DNA of 64,000 nt from Erythrobacter colymbi (lineage in GTDB: Bacteria > Pseudomonadota > Alphaproteobacteria > Sphingomonadales > Sphingomonadaceae). Every line of letters starts with the position of its first letter. Within the stretch, counting starts at the first letter, position 1. Below, piece after piece: positions 43,306 to 51,909 of the stretch. Position numbers and translations under genes: made by a program. The DNA is taken from assembly GCF_002155685.1 (NCBI RefSeq), contig NZ_MUYK01000011.1, positions 28,464-92,463 on the forward strand. The letters are read 5' to 3'. A model generated the notes under the pieces. The model did not search any database and was not told the origin of the DNA. It saw only the letters and a list, made by a program, of their open reading frames with translations.

Positions 43306-45425
43306 CGCAGACCATGCTGGCTTCAAAGTCCCCCGCAGCCCGCTTCGGCGGCGTCTCCGCCTCGCTCGCCCTGCCGGTCGGCATCTTCGCGCTGCTGGCG
43401 CTGATGGTGCTGCCGATCCCGGCGATGCTGCTCGACATCTTCTTCGTGCTCAACATCGCGATCTCGATCGCGGTGCTGATGGTCGCACTCAACGCCCGCC
43501 GCCCGCTCGATTTCTCGAGCTTTCCGAGCGTGTTGCTGTTTGCGACCCTGCTGCGCCTCGCCCTCAACGTCGCCTCGACCCGCGTCGTGCTCGTCCACGG
43601 GCACGAAGGAGGCGCTGCGGCAGGCCACGTGATCGAGAGCTTCGCGGCCTTCCTCGTGGGCGGCAACTTCGTCGTCGGCCTGTTCGTCTTCGCGATCCTC
43701 ATGATCATCAACATGATTGTCATCACCAAGGGCGCGGGCCGCGTGTCCGAGGTCTCGGCGCGCTTCGTGCTCGACGCCTTGCCGGGCAAGCAGATGGCGA
43801 TCGACGCCGACATCGCCGCAGGCCTCATCACCGCCGACGAAGCGCGCGAGCGCCGCCGCGAGGTGACGGTCGAGGCCGATTTCTACGGGTCGATGGACGG
43901 TGCCAGCAAGTTCGTGAAGGGCGATGCGGTCGCGGCGCTGCTGATCCTCGGGGTCAACATCGTCGCGGGCTTCGCGATCGGCATGATCAGCCACGAGCTT
44001 TCCGCCAGCGAGGCGGGGGAGGCCTATGTCACCCTCGCCGTGGGCGACGCGCTGGTGGCGCAAGTGCCCGCGCTGCTGCTGTCGATCGCCGCCGCCGCGA
44101 TCGTCACGCGGGTGAGCGACCAGCGCGACCTTGCGGGGCAGATCGGCGGCCAGTTCGCCGACCCGCGCGGATGGCTGCCGGTGGCGCTGATCCTCGGCGC
44201 GATCGGCCTTGTCCCGGCCATGCCGCAGACGATCTTTCTCCCCGCCGCCAGCATCGCCGCAGGGATCTGGTGGCAGCTGAAAAAGCGCGCCGCGCGCCCC
44301 GCTCCGCCTGCCGATCCCGAGGAGGAGGTCGCCCCCGATCACATCGCGCTCGCCGATGTGGCGGACGGGACGCTGGTCACCATCGAGCTTGGCTACGGCA
44401 TCGTCGGCCTTGTCGACGCCGCGCAAGGGTCGCCGCTGATCACGCGGATCACGGGCATCAGGAAGCAGCTTTCGCGCGATCTCGGCTTTGTGCTGCCGCA
44501 GTTCCGCATCCGCGATTCGCTCGATCTCGCCGCGCAGGATTACGCCGTGCTGATGGGCGGGGTGAGCATCGCGCGCGGGAGCGTTCGGCCCGGAAAGCTG
44601 CTCGCCATCGACGCGGGCGACGTGCGCCCGGGGCATGGTCTTACCGGCGAGGCGACGCGCGATCCCTCGTTCGATTGCCCCGCCCTGTGGATCGCGCCGG
44701 CCGCGCGTGACCATGCCGTGGCCGAGGGTTTCCTCGTGGTCGATCCGGCTTCGGTGATCGCCACCCACGCCAACCAGGCGCTCCTGACCGAGGCGCACCA
44801 GCTGCTCGGGCCAGACGAGGTGCGCGAGTGGGTCGATGGCCTCAAGGCGCGCTCGCCTGCGCTGGTCGAGGCGGTCTATCCCGACCCGCTCCCGCTCGCC
44901 GCGCTGACCCGCACTTTGCGCGCGCTGATGGCCGACGGGATCGGGCTCGCCCACCCCCAGCCGCTGTTCACCGCGCTGGCGCTCGCGCTCCAGAAAACCT
45001 CGGATTTCGATGGGGTTATCGACGCAGTGCGGGCCGACATGGCGCAGCGCCTCGTCGCCCGGATCGCAGCGCCGGGCGAGCCGCTCAAGGTGGTAACGCT
45101 CGATGCCGGGCTCGAAAGCGCGATCCTTGGCGGGATGATCGATCCCTCGACCGGGCAGCCGTTGATCGAGCCCGATTGTGGCGGCATGATCGTGCGCGAG
45201 GCGGGGCGCTTTGCCGACGAGCAGGGCTGCCCGATCGCGCTGATCGTCCAGCCGCCGGCCCGCCGTGCGCTTGCCGCGCTGCTCAAGGTGCGCGCGCCGC
45301 GCTGTCTGGTGCTCTCCATCGCCGAGCTTCCGGCGACCCAGCCGATTGCCGTGATCGGGGTCATCGGCGCCCCGGAAGAGGCCCCGGCCCTCGCCCCGCC
45401 GCCGCGTGAGGAGCTCGCCGCATGA
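43302..45425 (+). CDS. flhA: flagellar export gate protein FlhA
   Basis: Largest export-gate component, an ion channel with a cytoplasmic docking ring for chaperones. GTG 43302 overlaps the previous stop (GTGA) and gives 707 residues; ATG 43314 is an alternative. Eight membrane helices fill the first about 320 residues. The FHIPEP family loop is intact (GRVSEVSARFVLDALPGKQMAIDADI). The cytoplasmic domain includes VTIELGYGIVGLVD and ends in a Pro/Glu-rich tail. fliA overlaps its stop by 4 bp. Confidence 0.96.
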   Translation: MTQTMLASKSPAARFGGVSASLALPVGIFALLALMVLPIPAMLLDIFFVLNIAISIAVLMVALNARRPLDFSSFPSVLLFATLLRLALNVASTRVVLVHGHEGGAAAGHVIESFAAFLVGGNFVVGLFVFAILMIINMIVITKGAGRVSEVSARFVLDALPGKQMAIDADIAAGLITADEARERRREVTVEADFYGSMDGASKFVKGDAVAALLILGVNIVAGFAIGMISHELSASEAGEAYVTLAVGDALVAQVPALLLSIAAAAIVTRVSDQRDLAGQIGGQFADPRGWLPVALILGAIGLVPAMPQTIFLPAASIAAGIWWQLKKRAARPAPPADPEEEVAPDHIALADVADGTLVTIELGYGIVGLVDAAQGSPLITRITGIRKQLSRDLGFVLPQFRIRDSLDLAAQDYAVLMGGVSIARGSVRPGKLLAIDAGDVRPGHGLTGEATRDPSFDCPALWIAPAARDHAVAEGFLVVDPASVIATHANQALLTEAHQLLGPDEVREWVDGLKARSPALVEAVYPDPLPLAALTRTLRALMADGIGLAHPQPLFTALALALQKTSDFDGVIDAVRADMAQRLVARIAAPGEPLKVVTLDAGLESAILGGMIDPSTGQPLIEPDCGGMIVREAGRFADEQGCPIALIVQPPARRALAALLKVRAPRCLVLSIAELPATQPIAVIGVIGAPEEAPALAPPPREELAA

Positions 45426-46174
45426 AGCACGATCACAGCGCTTTTTCGACGGTTTCTCAAGCATATGGCGTCCAGCCCTATGCCCCGTCGCGGGCCGAGG
45501 TCGAGGACCGCGTGCGCCGCTTCCTCCCGCTCGTCCGTCGCACCGCGTGGCACATCCACGGGCACGGGCGCGAGGGGCTGGAGATCGAGGATCTGGTGCA
45601 GGCCGGCATCCTCGCGCTCACCGAATGCGCACAGCGCCACGCCGGGCCGACCGAGGACGGGTTCGCCGCCTATGCCAAGATCCGGGTGCGCGGCGCGATG
45701 CTCGACGAGGTGCGCCGCGTCGCCCATGACAGCCGCACCGCGCGGGCCAAGCGGAGCACCTACGAACGCGCGCTCGCCAGTCTGCGCGGGTCACTCGGAC
45801 GCGAGCCGAGCCGTGCGGAACTAGCTGAAAGAATGGAGATTTCCGACGCCGAGCTGCTCGCCATCGAAGCCTCGGGCGTGCGGCTTACCCCGATCGACGA
45901 TGCCTATGACGAGACCAGCCTCGCCTTCGCCTCCGACGATCCCGACCCCTTCGAGGCGCTGTGCGCGGCGGAGGACCGGGAGCGGCTGATCGGGGCGATG
46001 GTCCGCCTGCCCGACCGGCTCAAGCTGGTGCTCCAACTGTTCTTCGTCGAGGAATTGAACCTCACCGAAATCGCCGCTGTGCTGGAGGTCAGCGTGCCGC
46101 GCGTCCACCAATTGCGGGCCAAGGCGCTCAAGGATCTGAGGACCCTGCTCGAAGCCTCCGCCAGCGCCGATTAG
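45422..46174 (+). CDS. fliA: flagellar sigma factor FliA (sigma-28)
   Basis: RNA polymerase sigma factor for late flagellar genes. The 250 residues carry region 2 (GLEIEDLVQAGILALTECAQR, then FAAYAKIRVRGAMLDEVRR), region 3 (RELGREPSRAELAERMEIS-like: SLGREPSRAELAERM) and region 4 (PDRLKLVLQLFFVEELNLTEIA, then VSVPRVHQLRAKALKDL). Four matching promoters in the window are its likely targets. It is inhibited by FlgM. Confidence 0.95.
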   Translation: MKHDHSAFSTVSQAYGVQPYAPSRAEVEDRVRRFLPLVRRTAWHIHGHGREGLEIEDLVQAGILALTECAQRHAGPTEDGFAAYAKIRVRGAMLDEVRRVAHDSRTARAKRSTYERALASLRGSLGREPSRAELAERMEISDAELLAIEASGVRLTPIDDAYDETSLAFASDDPDPFEALCAAEDRERLIGAMVRLPDRLKLVLQLFFVEELNLTEIAAVLEVSVPRVHQLRAKALKDLRTLLEASASAD

Positions 46175-46181
46175 GCGCCGA

Positions 46182-46197
46182 TGTTTCACGTGAAGCA
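46182..46197. promoter_or_regulatory. parS-like site, one mismatch
   Basis: TGTTTCACGTGAAGCA differs from the canonical parS palindrome by one base (A to G at position 14). It lies 8 bp after the fliA stop. Together with the perfect site at 9233 it brackets the flagellar locus. Confidence 0.6.
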
Positions 46198-46220
46198 CCC
46201 GCAGACGGGGGTCTGGGAGG

Positions 46221-46297
46221 GGTCTGGAGGGGGTCTGGCCCGCGCTGGAGGGGGTCTGGCCCGCGCCCGTTCGGGTCTGGAGGGGGTCTGGCACCAG
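46221..46297. repeat. short G-rich direct repeats (GGTCTGGAGGGGGTCTGGC)
   Basis: Three copies of a unit close to GGTCTGGAGGGGGTCTGGC lie in tandem at about 46221, 46243 and 46274, separated by CCGCG-type spacers. The unit is itself a double of GGTCTGG. The stretch lies between fliA and the convergent DUF3857 gene and holds no gene. It may arise from slippage. Confidence 0.75.
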
Positions 46298-46326
46298 TCC
46301 CCCTCCGACCGCGTTTCACAAGGCTG

Positions 46327-49110
46327 CTAGAACGTCAGCCCCCACGCCTTGTAGCTCGCCGCCAGCGACGGGCGCATCTTCAGCGCCAGCGCGACCTCGG
46401 CCTTGCCCGCCGGATCGCCCATCGCGTTGAGGATGATCCCGCGCAGCAGGCGGCTTTCGGTCTGGTAGGGCGCCGCCAGCAGCGCCGCATCGACATCGGC
46501 CTTGGCCGCCGCGAGGTTGCCGAGGCGGAAATGCGCCATCGCGCGGCTATCGAGCGCGCCGGGCGAATTGTCGCTCTTCTCGACCGCCTTGGTGCAGGCC
46601 TCGAGCCGCTCGGCATCCATCTTCGACCAGATCCCCGCCTGCCAGCACAGCGTGTTGAGCAGGTTGCCGTCGGTCGGCCGCTTGGCGACCAGCGCATCGA
46701 GCAGGTCGAGCCCTTCGTCGGCCGCGCCCTGCCAGCCGAGCGCCTGCGCCATCACGCCGGTGTGCTCGGTCGGCTCCTTGGTCAGCGCCTCGAAATCCTC
46801 GGCCAGCGCCAGCCCTTCGTTTGCCCGGCCGAGCAGCGCGAGGATGTCGATCTGCTCGGAATAGGTCGAGCCATCGGGTTCGAGCGTTTCGGCCTCGACC
46901 AGATCGGCAAGCGCGCCTTCGAGATTGCCGAGCTCGCGCCGCAGCCCTGCGCGGAACAGGTAGAGATCGCGCGAATCCTCGATCTTCATCGCCGCCTCGA
47001 CATCCGCCAGCGCGCCGGCGTGGTCGAAGATCCCGGCGCGGAAGCTGGCGCGGTTGGTCAGCGGCCAGGGATCGTCGGGCTTGGCCTGCGCGACCGCCTT
47101 GGCATAGGCCGTCTCGATCTTCGAAAGCCGGCTGCGGTCCTTGCCGAAATACTCCCACAGCTCGCGCACGCCGCCTGCGGTGCGCAGCACCGGCAGCTGG
47201 CGATCGAAGCGGTTGAGCTCGCGCCGCGCGGTGCCGATCTTGTCGGCGGGCAGTTCCGCCTCGAGCGTGCGCATGGTCTGGTCGATCACCATCTTGCCGC
47301 CTTCGAGCCGCGCGGCCGAGGCCAGCTCCACCCCGCCGATGGTCGCCGCCACCGGCGCGGCGCTGCCTTCGAGCTTCACTGGCGGCAGATCGGCCGGCAG
47401 CAGCACTTCGGCGTTGCTGGTGAAATAGACCGGCCCGTTGAGCGAAAGCGGGATGCCGCGCCATGCGGTGCGCGCCCGGTCGGCCTCGAAGCCCACCTCG
47501 CGCGCGGCCTGGGCCGGCGGATCGAAGCGGTATTCGGTGCCGTCACGCTCCCACACGCTGCCGAGGATGCCCTTGGCATTGACCAGCGCAAGGCCCGCAT
47601 CGGCATCGTAACGCAGCGTGTGATCGACCAGTTGCGCATCGCCGAGCACTTCGCTGAGCATGTTGTTGACGGCGTCCTTGCGCATCTCCTCGTTGCCCTG
47701 ATCGGCAATCGTCCGCCAATCGGCGCTGAGCGTGCCGCGATATTCGACCGTCAGATCGAAGGTCGCCGGAACGCGCAGGCCCGCGCTGTGATCGACCGTC
47801 AGGCGAACCTTGCGATCGGGGGTGGACTGCACCCGCGTATCGAGCGCCATCAGATCGGCGCCTTCCTCGCGCAAGGGCAGCGCGTGGAAGAAGCGCGGCA
47901 CTTCGTCCATCGTCTCCTTGCGCACGCCCGAGGTGGTGCCATCGAGCCAGTAGTTCTTGCCATCGATGATCGCGCGCACGATCACGTGATCGAAATTGCC
48001 CGGCATCGGCACGAATTCGGGCAGGGCGTCGCCGCCTTGCGAGACGACCAGCGTGGGCTCGGCCTCGATCCCCAGCTCGCGCAGCATGGTCAGCAGCAGC
48101 AGGGTCTTGGCCTTGCAATCGCCGAAGCGCTTGGTCCAGGTCTCCTCGGGCAGCTGCGGGATGTAGTTGCCGCCATCCATGCCGTTCATCAGATAGCTGA
48201 CATCGTCCTGCACCATCCGCAGCGCCATCGCGGTGCGGGTGAGCGGGTCCTTGCTCGCCGCGGCAATGGCAGCGATGCGCGCGGCCAGATCGCCGCCCGG
48301 CTTGACCTGCCCGGCGGTGCGGTAATGCGGGGCGTGGTTCTTCGAGACCGCCGCGTAATCGGCATAGGTCGACACCTGCATCAGCTCGCCGAGGCGGAAG
48401 CGCGAGGGCGCGTCCTCGGGGGTCTCCTCCTGCTCGGCCACGGGCATGGCCGCGCTCCAGGTGTAGAACCCGTCCTTGAGCACCGGCTCGGGCACCTCGG
48501 CCTTGCCGAAGCGCTTGCGGGTGACCGGCAGCGCCTGCGGCCACGACACCGAGACGCGGCCCTTCTCGAGCGGGAAGGGCTTGGCGAAGAGCGCGGATTC
48601 CCACTGGACGTTGTCGCCCATCGCCTGATCGCTGGTGGTGACCGAATAGCTCAGGCGCAGCACATCGCCGAGCTTGGCACCCGGCACCGCCAGCGTGGCG
48701 GTGAGCGCACCATCGACGAGGCGGTTCTCCAGCCCGCGTTCGCGGCGCAGCACCTCGAACTTGGTGCCTTCCTTCAGAACGTCGATCACCGTCCCGCCGC
48801 GCACCAGCTGGACGCGGTGGACGATGAGATCGCCCTTATCGGGCATCCAGCTCGCCTGAAGCGTGCCGAAGCGGGTCAGGGCTTCGGGCGAATCGAGCGC
48901 GATCGCGGTGTCGGCATAGGACCACAGCCGCCCGGCCTCGATCCGCGATTGCTGGTCGAACAGCACGATGATCGCGTTGGAGCCCGCCGGCTTCTCGTCG
49001 AGCGTGGCGACATCGACCCAACCCGGGGGCGTCTCGTACAGCACGGTCTCGCCTGCCGTGGCCGATACCGCAGACGTCCCCGCAAGCAGCGCGGCGACCA
49101 GATAGCGCAT
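46327..49110 (-). CDS. DUF3857/transglutaminase-like protein with TPR-like C-terminus
   Basis: A 927-residue secreted protein of unknown role. A signal peptide (MRYLVAALLAGTSAVSATAG) is present. The DUF3857 domain (about 50-230) includes LRLSYSVTTSDQAMGDNVQWES. A transglutaminase-like domain follows with the likely catalytic Cys332 in FGDCKAKTLLLLTMLRELGI and the His/Asp region around DGKNYWLDGTTSG. The last about 300 residues are helical pairs of TPR type (DPWPLTNRASFRAGIFDHAGALADVEAAM). It runs convergent to fliA. GGGAG precedes the start, with a 14-bp palindrome (CCTGTTTCAACAGG, 49121) next to it. Confidence 0.9.
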   Translation of the reverse strand: MRYLVAALLAGTSAVSATAGETVLYETPPGWVDVATLDEKPAGSNAIIVLFDQQSRIEAGRLWSYADTAIALDSPEALTRFGTLQASWMPDKGDLIVHRVQLVRGGTVIDVLKEGTKFEVLRRERGLENRLVDGALTATLAVPGAKLGDVLRLSYSVTTSDQAMGDNVQWESALFAKPFPLEKGRVSVSWPQALPVTRKRFGKAEVPEPVLKDGFYTWSAAMPVAEQEETPEDAPSRFRLGELMQVSTYADYAAVSKNHAPHYRTAGQVKPGGDLAARIAAIAAASKDPLTRTAMALRMVQDDVSYLMNGMDGGNYIPQLPEETWTKRFGDCKAKTLLLLTMLRELGIEAEPTLVVSQGGDALPEFVPMPGNFDHVIVRAIIDGKNYWLDGTTSGVRKETMDEVPRFFHALPLREEGADLMALDTRVQSTPDRKVRLTVDHSAGLRVPATFDLTVEYRGTLSADWRTIADQGNEEMRKDAVNNMLSEVLGDAQLVDHTLRYDADAGLALVNAKGILGSVWERDGTEYRFDPPAQAAREVGFEADRARTAWRGIPLSLNGPVYFTSNAEVLLPADLPPVKLEGSAAPVAATIGGVELASAARLEGGKMVIDQTMRTLEAELPADKIGTARRELNRFDRQLPVLRTAGGVRELWEYFGKDRSRLSKIETAYAKAVAQAKPDDPWPLTNRASFRAGIFDHAGALADVEAAMKIEDSRDLYLFRAGLRRELGNLEGALADLVEAETLEPDGSTYSEQIDILALLGRANEGLALAEDFEALTKEPTEHTGVMAQALGWQGAADEGLDLLDALVAKRPTDGNLLNTLCWQAGIWSKMDAERLEACTKAVEKSDNSPGALDSRAMAHFRLGNLAAAKADVDAALLAAPYQTESRLLRGIILNAMGDPAGKAEVALALKMRPSLAASYKAWGLTF

Positions 49111-49216
49111 GAAAAGTCTCCCTGTTTCAACAGGTCAGACTAGCGGCACTTATGGATATTGCTAGGGGTGGAATGCGCCGGATGCGGGACAAAATGCGAG
49201 GAGACGGGGGCGGGCC

Positions 49217-50197
49217 ATGCTGCGGACAATCACCAATAATTTCGCGGCCCTGACCGTGATCGGGGTGGGGCTGGCGTGGCTCTATCCTCCCGCCTTCATC
49301 TGGATGACCGACGGGCGGATCAGCTTTGCCGGCCAGCCGCTGCTGAGCCTCGCGCTGGGCGTGATCATGCTGGCGATGGGCCTGACGCTGACCTTCGAGG
49401 ATTACCGCGGCCTTGCGCGGATGCCGCGCGCGCTGCTGGCGGGGGTGGGCCTGCAATTCCTCGTGATGCCGCTGTCGGGTTTTGCGGTGGCGAAGCTGCT
49501 GGGGCTGGAGCCGGGGCTCGCCGTCGGCCTGATCCTCGTCGCCTGCTGCCCCGGGGGCACGGCGTCAAACATCGTCACCTATATCGCGCGCGGGCACGTG
49601 GCGCTTTCGGTGGCGATGACGATGGCCTCGACGCTCGCGGCCGTGGTGCTGACCCCGCTGCTGACGGGGTGGCTGGCGGGGGCCTATGTGGAGATCGACC
49701 GCTGGAACCTCCTCGTCCAGATGGTGAGCGTGGTGCTGCTGCCGGTGGTGGCGGGCACGCTCCTCAACCGCCTGTTCCCGCGCGCGGCGGCGCGGGTGAG
49801 CGAGGTGCTGCCGATGGTGGCGATCGTGCTCGTGATCCTGATCGTGCTCGTGATCCTGATCGTGGGCGGGATCGTCGGCGGATCGAAGGCGCAGATCATC
49901 GCCAATGCGGGCGTGCTGCTGCTGGCGACCTTCCTGCTCCACGCAAGCGGCTTTGCGCTGGGCTACATCCTCGCCCGCGCGCTGGGGCTGGGGGTGATCG
50001 AGGCGCGCACGATCAGCATCGAGGTGGGGATGCAGAACTCGGGGCTCGGGTCAGGCCTTGCCAAGACCCCCGCCTTCGCCGCGCAATTCGCCAATGCGAC
50101 GCAGGCGGCGCTCGCGCCGGTCCCGGCGGCGATCTCGGCGGTGTGGCACGTGCTGATCGGCAGCCTGCTCGCGGGGGTGTGGCGGCGGCGGGGTTAG
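49217..50197 (+). CDS. bile acid:sodium symporter (BASS) family transporter
   Basis: A 326-residue inner-membrane transporter, probably sodium-coupled uptake of an organic anion. It has about nine or ten membrane segments. Family motifs are LSLALGVIMLAMGLTLTFED near 50 and LVACCPGGTASNIVTYIARGHVALSVAMTM near 115, the BASS core. The second half holds SIEVGMQNSGLGSGLA. Substrate is unknown; pantoate and keto-acids are known for relatives. An 18-bp tandem duplication encodes VLVILI twice in one helix (49823-49860). Confidence 0.92.
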   Translation: MLRTITNNFAALTVIGVGLAWLYPPAFIWMTDGRISFAGQPLLSLALGVIMLAMGLTLTFEDYRGLARMPRALLAGVGLQFLVMPLSGFAVAKLLGLEPGLAVGLILVACCPGGTASNIVTYIARGHVALSVAMTMASTLAAVVLTPLLTGWLAGAYVEIDRWNLLVQMVSVVLLPVVAGTLLNRLFPRAAARVSEVLPMVAIVLVILIVLVILIVGGIVGGSKAQIIANAGVLLLATFLLHASGFALGYILARALGLGVIEARTISIEVGMQNSGLGSGLAKTPAFAAQFANATQAALAPVPAAISAVWHVLIGSLLAGVWRRRG

Positions 50198-50622
50198 CGC
50201 TCAGCCTTCCAATCGTAGGGCGAGTCACATTCCGGCCAAGCAATCGGCTTGATCTCGATGATTTCGTCGACCTCGTAGCGCGAATTCCGCATGCCCAGAT
50301 GACCTGACGCACCGGCATGACGGCGGCCTTTGAAGCGCAATTCGAAGGCATGGACCTTGTAGCAATTTGCAGAGCCGCCATCTTCGGCAAGCAGCTTTCC
50401 GACGTCTATCGCATCGCCTTCATCAAGCCAGCCCGCATCGTCGGGATCGAAATCGCGGACGGTCGCTGCGGTCGCGCCTTCGAAGAAGTTCGAGCCCTCG
50501 AACTCCAGAAGCCAGACGCCGGAGATCTCTCGCATGCGGTCAGGGGGGCGGCTTGCCCATACCGCCCCGCCAATCGCCAGCGCGATCAGCCCGATGACCG
50601 CCCAGCTGCGCGCCCGGCTCAC
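50194..50622 (-). CDS. small membrane-anchored hypothetical protein
   Basis: A 142-residue protein I do not recognise. GTG 50622 is chosen because it overlaps the stop of the acyl-CoA dehydrogenase (GTGA) and begins a membrane anchor or signal (ARSWAVIGLIALAIGGAVW). The rest is acidic, probably periplasmic, with ISGVWLLEFEGSNFFEG and one internal Cys (SANCYKVHAFELRFKGRRH). It ends overlapping the transporter gene by 4 bp on the opposite strand. Confidence 0.75.
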   Translation of the reverse strand: MSRARSWAVIGLIALAIGGAVWASRPPDRMREISGVWLLEFEGSNFFEGATAATVRDFDPDDAGWLDEGDAIDVGKLLAEDGGSANCYKVHAFELRFKGRRHAGASGHLGMRNSRYEVDEIIEIKPIAWPECDSPYDWKAER

Positions 50623-51905
50623 CCGAACATCCCCCGCTTCGGCCCGAGATAGCCGAACAGATAGGCCGCGACCTTCCTCATCTGGATCTCCTCCGAGCCC
50701 TCGGTGATCCGGTAGCGGCGGTGGTGGCGGTAGATGTGCTCGAAGGGCTTGTGGCGCGAATAGCCGATCCCGCCGTGGACCTGCATCGCGCGGTCTGCGG
50801 CCTCGCAGACCAGCCGGTTCGCCCAGTAATTGCACATCGAGACCTTGTCGGAGATGGTCTTCTCGATCGCCTCGTGGGGCATGTTGTCCATCTCCCACGC
50901 GGTCTTGAAGATCAGGAGGCGCAGCATCTCGGCCTGCGTCGCCAGCTCCACCAGCGGGAACTGGATGCCCTGATTGCGCGCCAGCTCCTCGCCGAAGGGC
51001 TTGCGTTCGCGCGCATATTTCACGCTCTCGTCGATGCAGTAGAGCGCCGCGCCGCAGCTACTCGCCGCCTGCCGGATGCGGTTCTGGTGGACGAAGCTCT
51101 GCGCCAGCGCGAGGCCGCGACCTTCCACGCCGAGGATCGCGCTATCGGGCACCCAGACGTTGGTGACAGAAAGGCGCGGGTGGTCGGTGGGCATGTTGAA
51201 GGTCCACATCCACTCCTTGATTTCGAGGCCCGGGGTGGGGTTGGGGACGAGGAAGCAGGTGATCCCGCTCGCGTCGCCCGCCTTGCCCGAAGTGCGCGCA
51301 AACATCGCGCAGTGGGTGGCGACGTGCATCCCGGTGATCCACATCTTCTCGCCGTTGATGAGCCAGCCATCCACCCCGTCGCGGGTCTCGCGCACCGCGT
51401 GGGTCTCCATGTGGGTGGCGTCCGAGCCGTGGTGCGGTTCGGTGAGGCCGAAGGCGACGCGCCGCGTGCGCTCGAACCCGCCGAGGATGAACTCCTGCTT
51501 CTGCTCTTCCGTCCCCCACTGGTCGAACATGGCGACGAAGGGGAAGTTGCCGACGATGGAGTGCTCGTTCTGCAAGTCATTGTGCAGGCCGAGTCCCGCC
51601 CTCGCAAAATGCTCGCGGATCACCGCCATCCAGAGGTTGCTGCCGTCCTTCCCGCCATAGCGCTTGGGGGCAGAGAAACGCCAATGCCCGGCCTTGTCGG
51701 CGCGGCGGGTGGCCTCTTTCAGAAGCTCCTCCCACTCGTGCCGCGGCAGCCCGCCCGCCTCGAAATCCGTGCGCGCATATTCGCGGCGGTGGTCGAAAAA
51801 GCGGATGTTGTCGTCCTGCGCTTCGAGCGGCTTGATCTCGGCGGCGATGAAGGCGTCGAGTTCGCCCAAATAGGCTTGCAGGTCGGCGGGGATGGCGAAG
51901 TCCAT
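50619..51905 (-). CDS. acyl-CoA dehydrogenase (ACAD10/11-like)
   Basis: FAD-dependent dehydrogenase of 428 residues. The FAD/substrate motif is VAFGLTEPHHGSDATHMET. The mid domain has INGEKMWITGM, and the C-terminal helical domain ends in DRAMQVHGGIGYSRHKPFEHIYR and RITEGSEEIQMRKVAAYL, where the catalytic Glu of TEG lies. It lies 4 bp after an APH-type kinase gene, the pairing found in ACAD10/11 proteins and in the levulinate pathway (LvaA/LvaC), where a 4-hydroxyacyl-CoA is phosphorylated and then eliminated. A similar reaction is plausible but not shown. Confidence 0.93.
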   Translation of the reverse strand: MDFAIPADLQAYLGELDAFIAAEIKPLEAQDDNIRFFDHRREYARTDFEAGGLPRHEWEELLKEATRRADKAGHWRFSAPKRYGGKDGSNLWMAVIREHFARAGLGLHNDLQNEHSIVGNFPFVAMFDQWGTEEQKQEFILGGFERTRRVAFGLTEPHHGSDATHMETHAVRETRDGVDGWLINGEKMWITGMHVATHCAMFARTSGKAGDASGITCFLVPNPTPGLEIKEWMWTFNMPTDHPRLSVTNVWVPDSAILGVEGRGLALAQSFVHQNRIRQAASSCGAALYCIDESVKYARERKPFGEELARNQGIQFPLVELATQAEMLRLLIFKTAWEMDNMPHEAIEKTISDKVSMCNYWANRLVCEAADRAMQVHGGIGYSRHKPFEHIYRHHRRYRITEGSEEIQMRKVAAYLFGYLGPKRGMFG

Positions 51906-51909
51906 GGGG

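Noticed and set aside
43323..45464. 713-codon minus-strand frame opposite flhA
   Set aside because: flhA carries the FHIPEP signature and membrane helices; the antisense frame has none.
46221..46297. CRISPR array
   Set aside because: The repeats are short, G-rich, irregular and lack unique spacers of constant length; no cas gene in the window.
45961..49143. 1060-codon plus-strand frame opposite the DUF3857 gene
   Set aside because: Overlaps the 3' end of fliA and is fully antisense to a gene with a signal peptide and a transglutaminase motif; composition is artefactual.
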